A stretch of DNA of 64,000 bases from the NCBI RefSeq assembly GCF_011762195.1, contig NZ_JAASQK010000005.1, positions 124,001-188,000 on the forward strand, given 5' to 3'. The translations under genes and the position numbers were made by a program. Positions 33,726-41,908 of this stretch are shown piece by piece. Origin of the DNA: Sphingomonas oligoaromativorans. Lineage in GTDB: Bacteria; Pseudomonadota; Alphaproteobacteria; Sphingomonadales; Sphingomonadaceae. A model generated the notes under the pieces. The model worked only from the letters and a program-made list of their open reading frames with translations, searched no databases and had not been told where the DNA came from. How positions within the stretch are numbered: the stretch's first letter is position 1; each line of letters starts with the position of its first letter.

Positions 33726-33755
33726 GCGCCCCGGAGGATCGACCTTCCGGGGCGC
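33726..33755 (+). terminator. Terminator-like hairpin after the glycine-zipper gene
   Basis: GCGCCCCGGA (33726-33735) and TCCGGGGCGC (33746-33755) form a perfect 10-bp stem with a 10-nt loop, 8 nt after the stop codon. It lacks a clear T-run. Confidence 0.6.
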
Positions 33756-33795
33756 CCCCATTCCGTTACGCGTTCGGGCCGTGTAGAGGGAAGCG

Positions 33796-34230
33796 ATGCG
33801 CCGGATCGCCATCCTGTCGGGCTTGCTGGCCTGCTCGTGCGGGCAGAAGGCCCCGCCCGACGATCTGCGGACCAGAGCGCTGCTCACCACGGTCGAGCGT
33901 CATGTCACCACCTGCACGGCGTCCACCGGCCGGCTTGGGCCGCTGATCGCCCGCAACGAGCGGCGCGCGCTGATGAATGCCGCGATCGACGCCCGCAACC
34001 GCTGCTCGGATGCCCGCGCCGAAATAGCCCGCGCGATCGGCAAGGACGCGACGCTCGACGCCTGCCGCCGCGACGTGGACGCGCAGGAGAAGATCAGCAT
34101 CGCCCAGATGGCCGTGCTCGACAATCCGACGCCCGAGGGGCGCGCCGCCGTGCTCCAGCGGCTCGACGAGGCGATCCCGCTCCAGCAGACCTGCGGTCAG
34201 GCAATCGACAGGCTGCGCAAGGGGAGCTGA
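33796..34230 (+). CDS. Small putative lipoprotein, function unknown
   Basis: A 144-aa protein with a short signal peptide ending in a lipobox-like LLACSC (C15 as the probable lipidated residue). The rest is helical and charged with four further cysteines (in TTCTAS, NRCSD, DACRRD and QTCGQ), which could form two disulfides in the periplasm. No family recognised. It is followed by a perfect REP palindrome. Confidence 0.65.
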   Translation: MRRIAILSGLLACSCGQKAPPDDLRTRALLTTVERHVTTCTASTGRLGPLIARNERRALMNAAIDARNRCSDARAEIARAIGKDATLDACRRDVDAQEKISIAQMAVLDNPTPEGRAAVLQRLDEAIPLQQTCGQAIDRLRKGS

Positions 34231-34250
34231 GCCGCTACGCCGCCTCTTCC

Positions 34251-34279
34251 CGTCATGCCGGGCTCGACCCGGCATGACG
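34251..34279. repeat. REP-like palindrome
   Basis: CGTCATGCCGGG-CTCGA-CCCGGCATGACG is a perfect 12-bp inverted repeat between converging genes (the lipoprotein and xylD). It shares its arm (GTCATGCCGG) with the REP-like pair at 22347-22435, so the same repeat family occurs at least three times in the window. It may serve as a two-way terminator. Confidence 0.75.
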
Positions 34280-34292
34280 ATCAAGGAGCGTA

Positions 34293-36071
34293 TCAGTGGT
34301 TGTGGCGCGGCGTCTTCGCCGAGATGCCGCGATACTTCACCGCCATCTCCAGCACCGCGCCCTCGCCCATCTGACCGGTCTTCTCCCGGAAGATCTCCTC
34401 CCACGGCGTGTGGCTGGCGGGCACCTCGGGCAGGCCCTCGCCCTTGCGGCGGGCGATCTCGGCCTCGTCCACCAGCGCGTTGCAGGCGCCGGTGTTGAGA
34501 TCGACGCGGATCATGTCGCCGGTGCGCAGCCAGGACAGGCCGCCGCCCACCGCGCTCTCCGGCGAGGCGTTGAGGATGGAGGGGCTGTCCGACGTGCCCG
34601 ATTGGCGGCCGTCGCCCAGCGTGGGCAGCCACATGATGCCCTTGCGGATCAGCGCGGCGGGCGGCTGCATGTTCACCACCTCGGCCGAGCCCGGCCAGCC
34701 GATCGGCCCAGCGCTGCGCATCACGAGGATGCAATTCTCGTCGATGCCGAGCGCGGGATCGTCGATATTGTGATGATAGTCGTCCGATCCGTCGAACACG
34801 ACCGCCCGCGCCTCGAACACACCCTCGGCGCCGGGGCGCTCCAGATAGCGCTGGCGGAACTCGTCGGAGATCACGCTGGTCTTCATGATCGCGAAGTCGA
34901 ACAGGTTGCCCGACAGCGCGAGGAAGCCCGCCTTCTCCTTCAGCGGCGCGGCGAAGGGGAAGATCACCTCACGATCCTTCGTCTCGCGGCCGGCGATATT
35001 CTCACCCATGGTGCGGCCGGTGACGGTGAGGCAGTCGGCATCGAGCTTGCCGGCCTCGGCCAGCTCCCACATCACCGCCGGCACGCCGCCGGCGCGGTGG
35101 AAGCGCTCGCCGAGATATTTGCCCGCCGGCTGCATGTTGAGCAGCAGCGGCAGGTCATAGCCATATTCGGTCCAGTCCGAATGATGCAGCTCGACGCCGG
35201 CGTGGCGCGCCATCGCGGCGATGTGCGGCTGGGCGTTGCTCGATCCGCCGAGCGCGCTGACGGTGCGGATCGCGTTGAGGAAGCTCTCGCGCGTCAGGAT
35301 GCGCGAGGGGCGCAGATCCTCATAGGCCATCTCGACGATGCGCTTGCCCGTCTCATAGGCGATCTGGCCGCGCTCGCGGTACGGCGCCGGGATCGCCGCG
35401 CAGCCGGTGAGCGAGAGGCCGAGCGCCTCGGCCACGGCGTTCATCGTCGAGGCCGTGCCCATGGTGTTGCAATGCCCCGCCGACGGCGCGCTGTCGCAGG
35501 CCCGGTTGAGGAACTCCTCCTCGTCGATCTCGCCCGCCGCGAGCTTGCGGCGCGAGCGCCAGATCACCGTGCCCGAGCCGACCAGCTCGCCCTCATGCCA
35601 GCCGTCGAGCATCGGCCCGCCGGACAAGACGATCGCGGGGATATCCACGGTGGAGGCCGCCATCACATTGGCAGGCGTCGTCTTGTCGCAGCCGGTGGTG
35701 AGGACGACCGCGTCGATCGGATAACCGTAGAGGATCTCGACCAGGCCCATATAGGCGAGGTTGCGGTCGAGCGCGGCGGTCGGTCGCCTGCAATTCTCGA
35801 AGATCGGATGGACCGGGAATTCCATGCAGATGCCGCCTGCGTCACGGATGCCGTCGCGGACGCGCTTGGCCAGCTCGACATGGATGCGATTGCAGGGTGA
35901 AAGATCGCTGCCCGTCTGGGCGATGCCGATGATCGGACGGCCCGAACGCAGCTCGGCGGGCGTGATGCCGTAGTTCATGAAACGCTCGAGATAGAGCGCG
36001 GTCATGTCCGAGCGGGCGGGATCGGCGAACCAGTCGCGCGAACGAAAAGGTTTGACGGGTGTGCGATCCAA
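34293..36071 (-). CDS. xylD: D-xylonate dehydratase XylD (IlvD/Edd family)
   Basis: Iron-sulfur dehydratase of 592 aa that turns xylonate into 2-keto-3-deoxyxylonate. It follows Caulobacter XylD nearly throughout: FRSRDWFADPARSDMTALYL, RPTAALDRNLAYMGLVE, the cluster cysteines in TTGCDKTTPA and SAGHCNTMGTASTMN, and the end VKYRGISAKTPRHNH. It has its own LacI-type operator upstream and is read opposite to xylX-xylB, so the Weimberg genes form two units under one likely regulator. Confidence 0.95.
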   Translation of the reverse strand: MDRTPVKPFRSRDWFADPARSDMTALYLERFMNYGITPAELRSGRPIIGIAQTGSDLSPCNRIHVELAKRVRDGIRDAGGICMEFPVHPIFENCRRPTAALDRNLAYMGLVEILYGYPIDAVVLTTGCDKTTPANVMAASTVDIPAIVLSGGPMLDGWHEGELVGSGTVIWRSRRKLAAGEIDEEEFLNRACDSAPSAGHCNTMGTASTMNAVAEALGLSLTGCAAIPAPYRERGQIAYETGKRIVEMAYEDLRPSRILTRESFLNAIRTVSALGGSSNAQPHIAAMARHAGVELHHSDWTEYGYDLPLLLNMQPAGKYLGERFHRAGGVPAVMWELAEAGKLDADCLTVTGRTMGENIAGRETKDREVIFPFAAPLKEKAGFLALSGNLFDFAIMKTSVISDEFRQRYLERPGAEGVFEARAVVFDGSDDYHHNIDDPALGIDENCILVMRSAGPIGWPGSAEVVNMQPPAALIRKGIMWLPTLGDGRQSGTSDSPSILNASPESAVGGGLSWLRTGDMIRVDLNTGACNALVDEAEIARRKGEGLPEVPASHTPWEEIFREKTGQMGEGAVLEMAVKYRGISAKTPRHNH

Positions 36072-36108
36072 CGGCGCTCTCCTGGCACGGCGCCCTCGCG
36101 ACGCCTCA

Positions 36109-36122
36109 TGTTAGCGCTAACC
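36109..36122 (-). promoter_or_regulatory. LacI-type operator upstream of xylD
   Basis: TGTTAGCGCTAACC with a perfect 12-bp palindromic core GTTAGCGCTAAC (36110-36121), 38 nt before the xylD start. It matches the AGCGCT core of the xylX site. The rest of the 182-nt gap holds a 14-bp hairpin (36149-36189) and the receptor gene's terminator. Confidence 0.75.
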
Positions 36123-36148
36123 CAGCCTGCGGAGGCCATCAAGACCAT

Positions 36149-36189
36149 GCGGGCGGCGAAGAACGCGATTTGCGCTCTTCGCCGCCCGC
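36149..36189. repeat. 14-bp inverted repeat between xylD and the TonB receptor
   Basis: GCGGGCGGCGAAGA (36149-36162) pairs with TCTTCGCCGCCCGC (36176-36189) around a 13-nt loop. It lies downstream of the receptor's intrinsic terminator and upstream of the xylD operator, so it may be a back-up terminator. Confidence 0.5.
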
Positions 36190-36210
36190 ACTCAAGCCCG
36201 GTCGAGAAGG

Positions 36211-36245
36211 AAAAAGGGGGCGGCCCTTGGTCCCTGGCCGCCCCC
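36211..36245 (-). terminator. Intrinsic terminator of the xylan TonB receptor gene
   Basis: Read on the minus strand, GGGGGCGGCC pairs with GGCCGCCCCC (10 bp, 10-nt loop, 36216-36245), followed directly by TTTTT (36211-36215). It starts 9 nt after the stop codon. This is the clearest intrinsic terminator in the window. Confidence 0.85.
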
Positions 36246-36253
36246 AGCGGGGA

Positions 36254-39200
36254 TCAGAAAGTGCCGCGCACGCCGATCAGGAACTGACGGCCCGGCTTAT
36301 ATTCGGTGAAGGTCGCATTCGGGAACTGGAAGTAGCTGCGCAGCTTCGAATTGGTCAGGTTGACCACATCGAAGGTGATCTGCGGCGCGTTGTGGACACC
36401 CAGCACCTTCTCCAGGTCGAAGATCGAGGAGAAATCCCACTGGCGATAATTGTCGGAGAAGATCGCGGCGTTGGGAATACCATTCTGGTTCGCCGTCGAT
36501 TGCTGCGAACCCTTCTGGAAAGTTTCCGACAGACGCAGGCTGATGCCGTGATTCTCGTAATAGGCGCTGATGTTATAGGTATACTTGGCGACGCCCAGCG
36601 CCACCGCAGGCGCCGCACCGGTGCCCTTCTGGTCGACGATCGTGGCGTTGGCGTTGAAGCCGAAGCCCTTGATGCCGAAGCGCTCGGTGATGAAGTCGAG
36701 CGGCTGCACCCACTGGAACTCGAGGCCGTTCACCGTCAGCGTGCCGCTGGCGTTGACCTGCTGCTGCACTTGGACGGTCGCGTTGTCCGGGCCGCCACGA
36801 GCGTCGATCGCCGCCTGCTGGGTCGGCGTCAGCGAACCGTAGGTGATGCCGTAGAGCGACAGCGCCGAGAAGGGCACGGTGACGATGCCGTTGGTGGTGA
36901 AGCCCTTCAACTGCTTGCGGAAGGCCGCCATGCTGATGAGGCCCTCATGCCCGGTATAATATTCGATACCGAGATCGAGGTTGGTCGAGGTGTAGGGCTT
37001 GAGCGCCGGGTTGCCGACCGTCGCCACGTCCGCCGACGGGGTGGAGAAGTTCACACCCGGAAGCTGCGCGTTCGGATCGGGCCGCGTCATCGTCTTGGAG
37101 ACCGCGAAGCGGGCCACCGCATGATCGCCCACGTCATAGGCGAAGTTCGCCGCCGGCAGCCACTTGGTGTAGCTGCTGTGCGTCGTCACCGTGTTGACGA
37201 TATTCGGATAGAGGCCACCCTGCGCCGCGGCGATGTCGGCAGCGGCGGTCGGGTTGCGCGGATCGGGCAGCGACACCTGACCGGCGATCGTCTGATCCGT
37301 GTGGACGTAGCGCACGCCGATATTGAAGCGCAGATCGCTGTCGGCGATGCGCTGGATGCCGTTCACCTCGATGAACGCCGCCGGCGACTTCTCGCGGATA
37401 TAACCGCCGCTGGCGCCGGTGTTGGCCGAGCCCGCCACCGGTTCGGAGGCGTGGAACGCGTCGTAGTTGGTCGCCTTCTTGAACTTGTTCCAATCGACCG
37501 TGACGAAGCCATCCGGCCCCTTCGTCAGGAAATTCGCGAGCTGCGCGGCCGGAACCAGCGAGCCGCCATAGGTGACCGGGCCGGTCATGCCCGAGGTGAA
37601 GCCCGTGCCGTAACCCGGATAGGTCGGATAGCCGGCCGGGGCGGTGCCCACGACGTTCAGACCCTCGCAGGCCGGCTGCGCATTGGGCGAGCCGACGAAC
37701 ACGCTGGGATTGTCGCCGCAAACCGCATTCTGCCATGCTTGGCTGTTGTCGAAGGCGCTGATCCGGCGCGAGGTGTCGTCGTAATTACCGCCGACGCGGA
37801 TATTGAGATGCTCGTCGCCCCAGGTCAGGTCGCCGCGCACGCCCTTGGTGATGTTGACGCGGCGCTCGTCCTGGATGTTGACGCGGCCACCGCCGGCCCA
37901 GCCGAAATTGGCCGGATCGTTGAGATCGACGTTGCTGGCGATGCTCGGGATGCCGCCGTCATTCTTATAGTCGACGGTGAGGCCGGAATTGGGCGGCGTT
38001 ATCACCAGCACCGATGGCGATTCGCGGTGGAAGGTGCTGCGCGTGTAATTGCCCTGGATGTTGAACTTCAACTTGTCGGCGATCTGCCATTCGGCGCCCG
38101 GATTGACGCCATAATAACGCGTCGTCTCGATATAAGGGCGGTATTCGAGAAAGTATTGCGCGTTGGCAAAGGTGCCCGACGTCACCGTGCAGCCCTGGCT
38201 GCAATCCGACTTGTCGACCGTCAGGTTGAGCGGGATCATCGCGCCGTTGCGGCCAACCCAGTCCAAGTCGATACGCTGGAGATCGTTCTTCTTCCAGCCG
38301 TACATGCCGTCGACATAAAAATGCAGCGCATCGCTCGGCCGCCATTCGGCGCTCGCCACAGCGTTGATGCGGTTGCGCGTGCCGAACTCGTCGGACGGGC
38401 GGCCGAGGCGCGGGATGATGGCATTGTCGATCTGCTGGATCGTGAGGCCGGGATTGTGCGCCAGCAGGAAGGCCTGATCGACCGTCGCGCCCGGCGTCAG
38501 GCCGTTGCCCGCGTTGGACGGCACGGTGGCCGGGATCGTCCAGTTGCCGCCGCCGGTCGAGTTGCAGCCCGAGGTGGCGCCGCACTGCGCGGCGGAGAGA
38601 TTCGGGTTGGTCCAGCCGATCGTCTCGAAGCCGGTGACGCGCGACTTGGTGCGGTTGCCCGCGATACCCGCGAGGATGCCGAAATTGCCGAAGGTGGCGC
38701 TGGCCACGGCCGAACCGCGCTGGCCCCAGCCCGATGCCTCGCTCTGCTTGGTGCCCTGGAAATTATAGGTGAAGTGCGTACCGGGATGATCGAACGGCCG
38801 CGCGGTGCGGATGTCGACGTTGCCGGCCGCGCCGCCTTCAAGCAGATCGGCGGTATAGCTCTTGTTGACCGTCAGCTTGGTGAAGAGATCGGTCGGGAAG
38901 AAGCTGAGATCGACTTCGCGGCCGGTGCCCTGCGCGTCGGTGGTGCCGCTCGACGCGATCGCGATCGGGGCGCCGTTCAGCGTCACCTGGGTGAAGTTCG
39001 AACCGAGGCCGCGGATCGCGACGTTGGTGCCCTCGCCGGTGATGTCGCGGCTGATCGTGATGCCGGGGATGCGGTTCAGGCTCTCCGCGATGTTCGTATC
39101 CGGGAACTTGCCGATATCTTCCGCGAAGATGGAATCGCTGAAGCCGATCGAATTGCGCTTGGAGTTGATCGACTGCGCAAGGCTGCGGCGATAGCCGGTG

Positions 39201-39394
39201 ACGATGATATCGCCCGCGCTGGCATCGGCGCCCGACGGATTGGCGATGGAGGCCTGATCCTGCGGGGCGGGCTGCGCGGCCGGAGCGGCCTGATCCTGCG
39301 CGAAGGCGGGAGCGACGGCGGTGCCCGCCAGCATGGTAGCGCCAAGCAGGGCAATCCGCCGCACGGCGACGCGAGTCGACGACATATAAGTCAT
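36254..39394 (-). CDS. Large TonB-dependent receptor of the xylan locus
   Basis: Outer-membrane receptor of 1046 aa. A signal peptide (about 1-33, ending AFAQ) and a Q/A/P-rich spacer lead to the TonB-box region DIIVTGYRRSL, a plug domain (NIAESLNRIPGITISRD, NVAIRGLGSNFTQVTLNG) and a long barrel ending QFLIGVRGTF. This Caulobacter-type receptor class usually imports plant oligosaccharides. Beside GH67, GH3 and xyl genes, and with the shared operator in front, xylo-oligosaccharides or aldouronic acids are the likely cargo. The start at 39394 follows AGGAGAGG; ATG 39385 is the alternative. Confidence 0.9.
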   Translation of the reverse strand: MTYMSSTRVAVRRIALLGATMLAGTAVAPAFAQDQAAPAAQPAPQDQASIANPSGADASAGDIIVTGYRRSLAQSINSKRNSIGFSDSIFAEDIGKFPDTNIAESLNRIPGITISRDITGEGTNVAIRGLGSNFTQVTLNGAPIAIASSGTTDAQGTGREVDLSFFPTDLFTKLTVNKSYTADLLEGGAAGNVDIRTARPFDHPGTHFTYNFQGTKQSEASGWGQRGSAVASATFGNFGILAGIAGNRTKSRVTGFETIGWTNPNLSAAQCGATSGCNSTGGGNWTIPATVPSNAGNGLTPGATVDQAFLLAHNPGLTIQQIDNAIIPRLGRPSDEFGTRNRINAVASAEWRPSDALHFYVDGMYGWKKNDLQRIDLDWVGRNGAMIPLNLTVDKSDCSQGCTVTSGTFANAQYFLEYRPYIETTRYYGVNPGAEWQIADKLKFNIQGNYTRSTFHRESPSVLVITPPNSGLTVDYKNDGGIPSIASNVDLNDPANFGWAGGGRVNIQDERRVNITKGVRGDLTWGDEHLNIRVGGNYDDTSRRISAFDNSQAWQNAVCGDNPSVFVGSPNAQPACEGLNVVGTAPAGYPTYPGYGTGFTSGMTGPVTYGGSLVPAAQLANFLTKGPDGFVTVDWNKFKKATNYDAFHASEPVAGSANTGASGGYIREKSPAAFIEVNGIQRIADSDLRFNIGVRYVHTDQTIAGQVSLPDPRNPTAAADIAAAQGGLYPNIVNTVTTHSSYTKWLPAANFAYDVGDHAVARFAVSKTMTRPDPNAQLPGVNFSTPSADVATVGNPALKPYTSTNLDLGIEYYTGHEGLISMAAFRKQLKGFTTNGIVTVPFSALSLYGITYGSLTPTQQAAIDARGGPDNATVQVQQQVNASGTLTVNGLEFQWVQPLDFITERFGIKGFGFNANATIVDQKGTGAAPAVALGVAKYTYNISAYYENHGISLRLSETFQKGSQQSTANQNGIPNAAIFSDNYRQWDFSSIFDLEKVLGVHNAPQITFDVVNLTNSKLRSYFQFPNATFTEYKPGRQFLIGVRGTF

Positions 39395-39476
39395 GATAAG
39401 TCCCTCTCCTGTTCCCCTCGCGCCTTTTGCAGCGTCTCGTGGGGTGCCATCTGGATGGCAGCCTGCGCTACCTTCG

Positions 39477-39525
39477 TGGTAGCGTTCACATCAGCGAGCT
39501 AACGCTGCGTCTTCTTCCCTGTCAA
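39477..39525 (-). promoter_or_regulatory. Promoter and operator of the xylan TonB receptor gene
   Basis: On the minus strand, TTGACA (39525-39520), 17 nt, then TTAGCT (39502-39497) make a plausible promoter. The operator-like TGGTAGCGTTCACA (plus strand, 39477-39490) lies just downstream, and a second partial site AGCGTTAGCTCGCT overlaps the -10. This is the least regular of the four related sites. Confidence 0.65.
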
Positions 39526-39573
39526 CATTTATAATTTGTCGGATATTTCACTCCGTTTCACGGATGATATCGC

Positions 39574-41733
39574 TTAGTTTCCCGGCCGGATGGGAAACCG
39601 CAGGGATTCGTAATATTCGAGCGTTCGTGCCGGCGGCGTAACGCCCGCGGGCAGTGGCCTTTTGGACACACTCTGGAAGTAAGCGATGCTGGCGTCGCGC
39701 CACCATTGCGCCTCACGCTGCTGGATCGAGAGGAAGACGCTCGTCTCGGCGAAGCGATCCGCGTCGACATAGGGACGGAGCCGCGCCCACTCCGCCCGCA
39801 TCGCGCCGACATCCGCCACGCCCGCATCGTAATGCGCGATCAGATCCGCCCAGAGCGTGCGGCCCGAGGCCATGCGCGTGTCCCACGGCATATGATGGAA
39901 CCAGAGCAGCAGCGTCTCGGGCGTGGTCTTCGGATTGGCGAACATCCGCGCCACCGGCGGGGCATATTGCGCCACCGCGTTGCTGCCGGTCGCGGTGCGA
40001 TCGAAGCCGATGCCGTTGGCGTCGGCGCGGCTGTAATAGGTCGGGTTCCACTCGGGCCGCTTGAGATCGCTCACCCACGGCGCGGGGCCATAATGGTGGC
40101 TGGTCCCCATCTGGTGCGCGAGACCGAGCGGGGTCATATAGTCCACCGCCGCTTCGCGCGAGCCCATCATCATCTTCACCGTCGGCGCGACGAAAGCGGG
40201 ATCGGGTGTGAAGGTCATCCGCGCCCATTCGGTCGCGATCTTCTCGGCCGAGGCATCCGGGTTCCAGGCGAAGCGGCCGAAGGCGTACCAGTTCGCCTGG
40301 TTGAACACCGAGCCCGACCAGTTGCGATCGCTGCCGATATTGGCGACGCCGGCCATGCCGGTCAGCCGGTAGGGATCGACCTTGCCCTCCAGCACATGCG
40401 CGACGGTCGAGCCCTTGCCGTGGGCATAGGTGTCGCTCTCCAGCGTCTCCTGGAAGAGCGGGCCGAGATAGACGAGGTGGGTTGCGAAGCCGAGATATTC
40501 CTTGGTGATCTGGAATTCCATCATCAGCGGCGTCTTGGGCATCGCCCCGAACAGCGGATGGAAGGGCTCGCGCGGCTGGAAGTCGATCGCGCCGTTCTTC
40601 ACCTGCACGATCACATTGTCGGCGAACTTCCCGTCGATCGGCTTGAAATCCGAATAGGCCTGCTTGGCGCGATCCTCGTTGTTGTTCTCGCTGTAGACGA
40701 AGGCGCGGTACATGATGACGCCGCCATGCGGCCTCACCGCGTCGGCCAGCACATTGGCGCCGTCGGCATGGGTGCGGTGATAATCCTGCGGGCCGGGCTG
40801 GCCTTCGGAGTTGGCTTTCACGAGAAAGCCGCCGAAATCGGGGATGGCGCGATAGATCTCGTCAGCCTTGGCCTTCCACCAGGCCTTCACCTCGGGGTCG
40901 AGCGGATCGGCCGTCTTGAGCCCGCCGATCTCGATCGGCGCCGAGAAGCGCGGCGAAAGATAGACCTTGATGCCATAGGGCCGGAACACGTCCGCCAGCG
41001 CCGCCGCCTTGGCGATGAAGGGAGCGGTCAGGCTCTCGGGCTGGGCGTTGACGTTGTTGAGGACGGCGCCGTTGATGCCGATCGAGGCGTTAGCGCGGGC
41101 ATAGTCGGTGTAGCGCGGCGCCTTCCAGTCGGGCAGCTTCCACCAGTCCCAGATCGACTGGCCAGCATAGCCGCGCTCCACGGTGCGATCGAGATTGTCC
41201 CAATGATCGAGCACGCGAAGCTGGAGCTTGGGCGCGGACTGGATATCGAGCTTGTCGAGAGACTGCCCCGCCTCGGCCAGTTCCAGCAGGCGGAAGGCGC
41301 CGTAGAGCAGGCCGATATCGCTGTTGGCGGTGACGAGCGTCACCGGCTGGCCGCCGATCGCGATGCTGCGGATCAGGAAGCCTTCCTTGCCGAGCGCGTC
41401 CAGCGGCAATTTGAGCGCCGCCACGTCCGGCGATTCGCCGGGCGTCGCGAGCAGGATCGCCCCCGCCCCCACACCGGCCGCGCGCTCCGGCGCATGGCCC
41501 GTCATCCCGCCGAAACCACGCCGCAATTCGTCCACCGCGACGCGCACCGTGTCGGAGGAGCCCGGCGCCACGATCGCGCTGGCGTGCGCGCCCATCGCAG
41601 ACTGCTCGGCGGCGGGCAGCGGCTTGTAGCGGAGCCACAGTTCGTAACCGTCTTCGGCATGGGCCACGCCGGATATGCCGGCCAGCAGGGCAGCGGCCGC
41701 CAGCGGCCGCCAGACGCACGGGAACAATCTCAC
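39574..41733 (-). CDS. aguA: Alpha-glucuronidase (GH67)
   Basis: Removes 4-O-methylglucuronic acid from the end of xylo-oligosaccharides. The exported protein (about 719 aa) has the GH67 catalytic residues: the acid glutamate in VKANSEGQPGP and the paired base residues in VQVKNGAIDFQPREP. Other blocks are WDNLDRTVERGYAGQSIWDW and HHYGPAPWV. GTG at 41733 is preferred because AGGAGG lies 6 nt before it; ATG at 41748 would put that site inside the gene and is the alternative. The signal peptide ends GVAHA, so the enzyme is periplasmic or outer-membrane-facing. Confidence 0.94.
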   Translation of the reverse strand: MRLFPCVWRPLAAAALLAGISGVAHAEDGYELWLRYKPLPAAEQSAMGAHASAIVAPGSSDTVRVAVDELRRGFGGMTGHAPERAAGVGAGAILLATPGESPDVAALKLPLDALGKEGFLIRSIAIGGQPVTLVTANSDIGLLYGAFRLLELAEAGQSLDKLDIQSAPKLQLRVLDHWDNLDRTVERGYAGQSIWDWWKLPDWKAPRYTDYARANASIGINGAVLNNVNAQPESLTAPFIAKAAALADVFRPYGIKVYLSPRFSAPIEIGGLKTADPLDPEVKAWWKAKADEIYRAIPDFGGFLVKANSEGQPGPQDYHRTHADGANVLADAVRPHGGVIMYRAFVYSENNNEDRAKQAYSDFKPIDGKFADNVIVQVKNGAIDFQPREPFHPLFGAMPKTPLMMEFQITKEYLGFATHLVYLGPLFQETLESDTYAHGKGSTVAHVLEGKVDPYRLTGMAGVANIGSDRNWSGSVFNQANWYAFGRFAWNPDASAEKIATEWARMTFTPDPAFVAPTVKMMMGSREAAVDYMTPLGLAHQMGTSHHYGPAPWVSDLKRPEWNPTYYSRADANGIGFDRTATGSNAVAQYAPPVARMFANPKTTPETLLLWFHHMPWDTRMASGRTLWADLIAHYDAGVADVGAMRAEWARLRPYVDADRFAETSVFLSIQQREAQWWRDASIAYFQSVSKRPLPAGVTPPARTLEYYESLRFPIRPGN

Positions 41734-41808
41734 GCCGATCCTCCTCATCCTCGGCGGAGAGCCTTCCTGGGCACCCCGTCCGCATCCTTCCCGCCCGGAC
41801 AGCCGGCA

Positions 41809-41848
41809 TTGACAAGCTTTGTCGGCTTAGATCATGGTAGCGTTATCA
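41809..41848 (+). promoter_or_regulatory. Promoter and LacI-type operator of the GH3-MFS-esterase operon
   Basis: TTGACA at 41809-41814 and the operator TGGTAGCGTTATCA at 41835-41848. The operator begins exactly 26 nt after the first base of TTGACA, the same spacing as at xylX. A -10-like TTAGAT lies at 41827-41832. It is the divergent promoter side of the aguA gene. Confidence 0.75.
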
Positions 41849-41908
41849 ATACAACGACATCAACAAGAATGTCGAGCGGGCTCATCCGCAAGTCGAAAGG
41901 GAGAGAGG

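Noticed and set aside
36059-39502. Plus-strand opening of 1147 codons over the TonB receptor.
   Set aside because: Antisense shadow of a clear receptor gene; no domain, and it would run through that gene's terminator.
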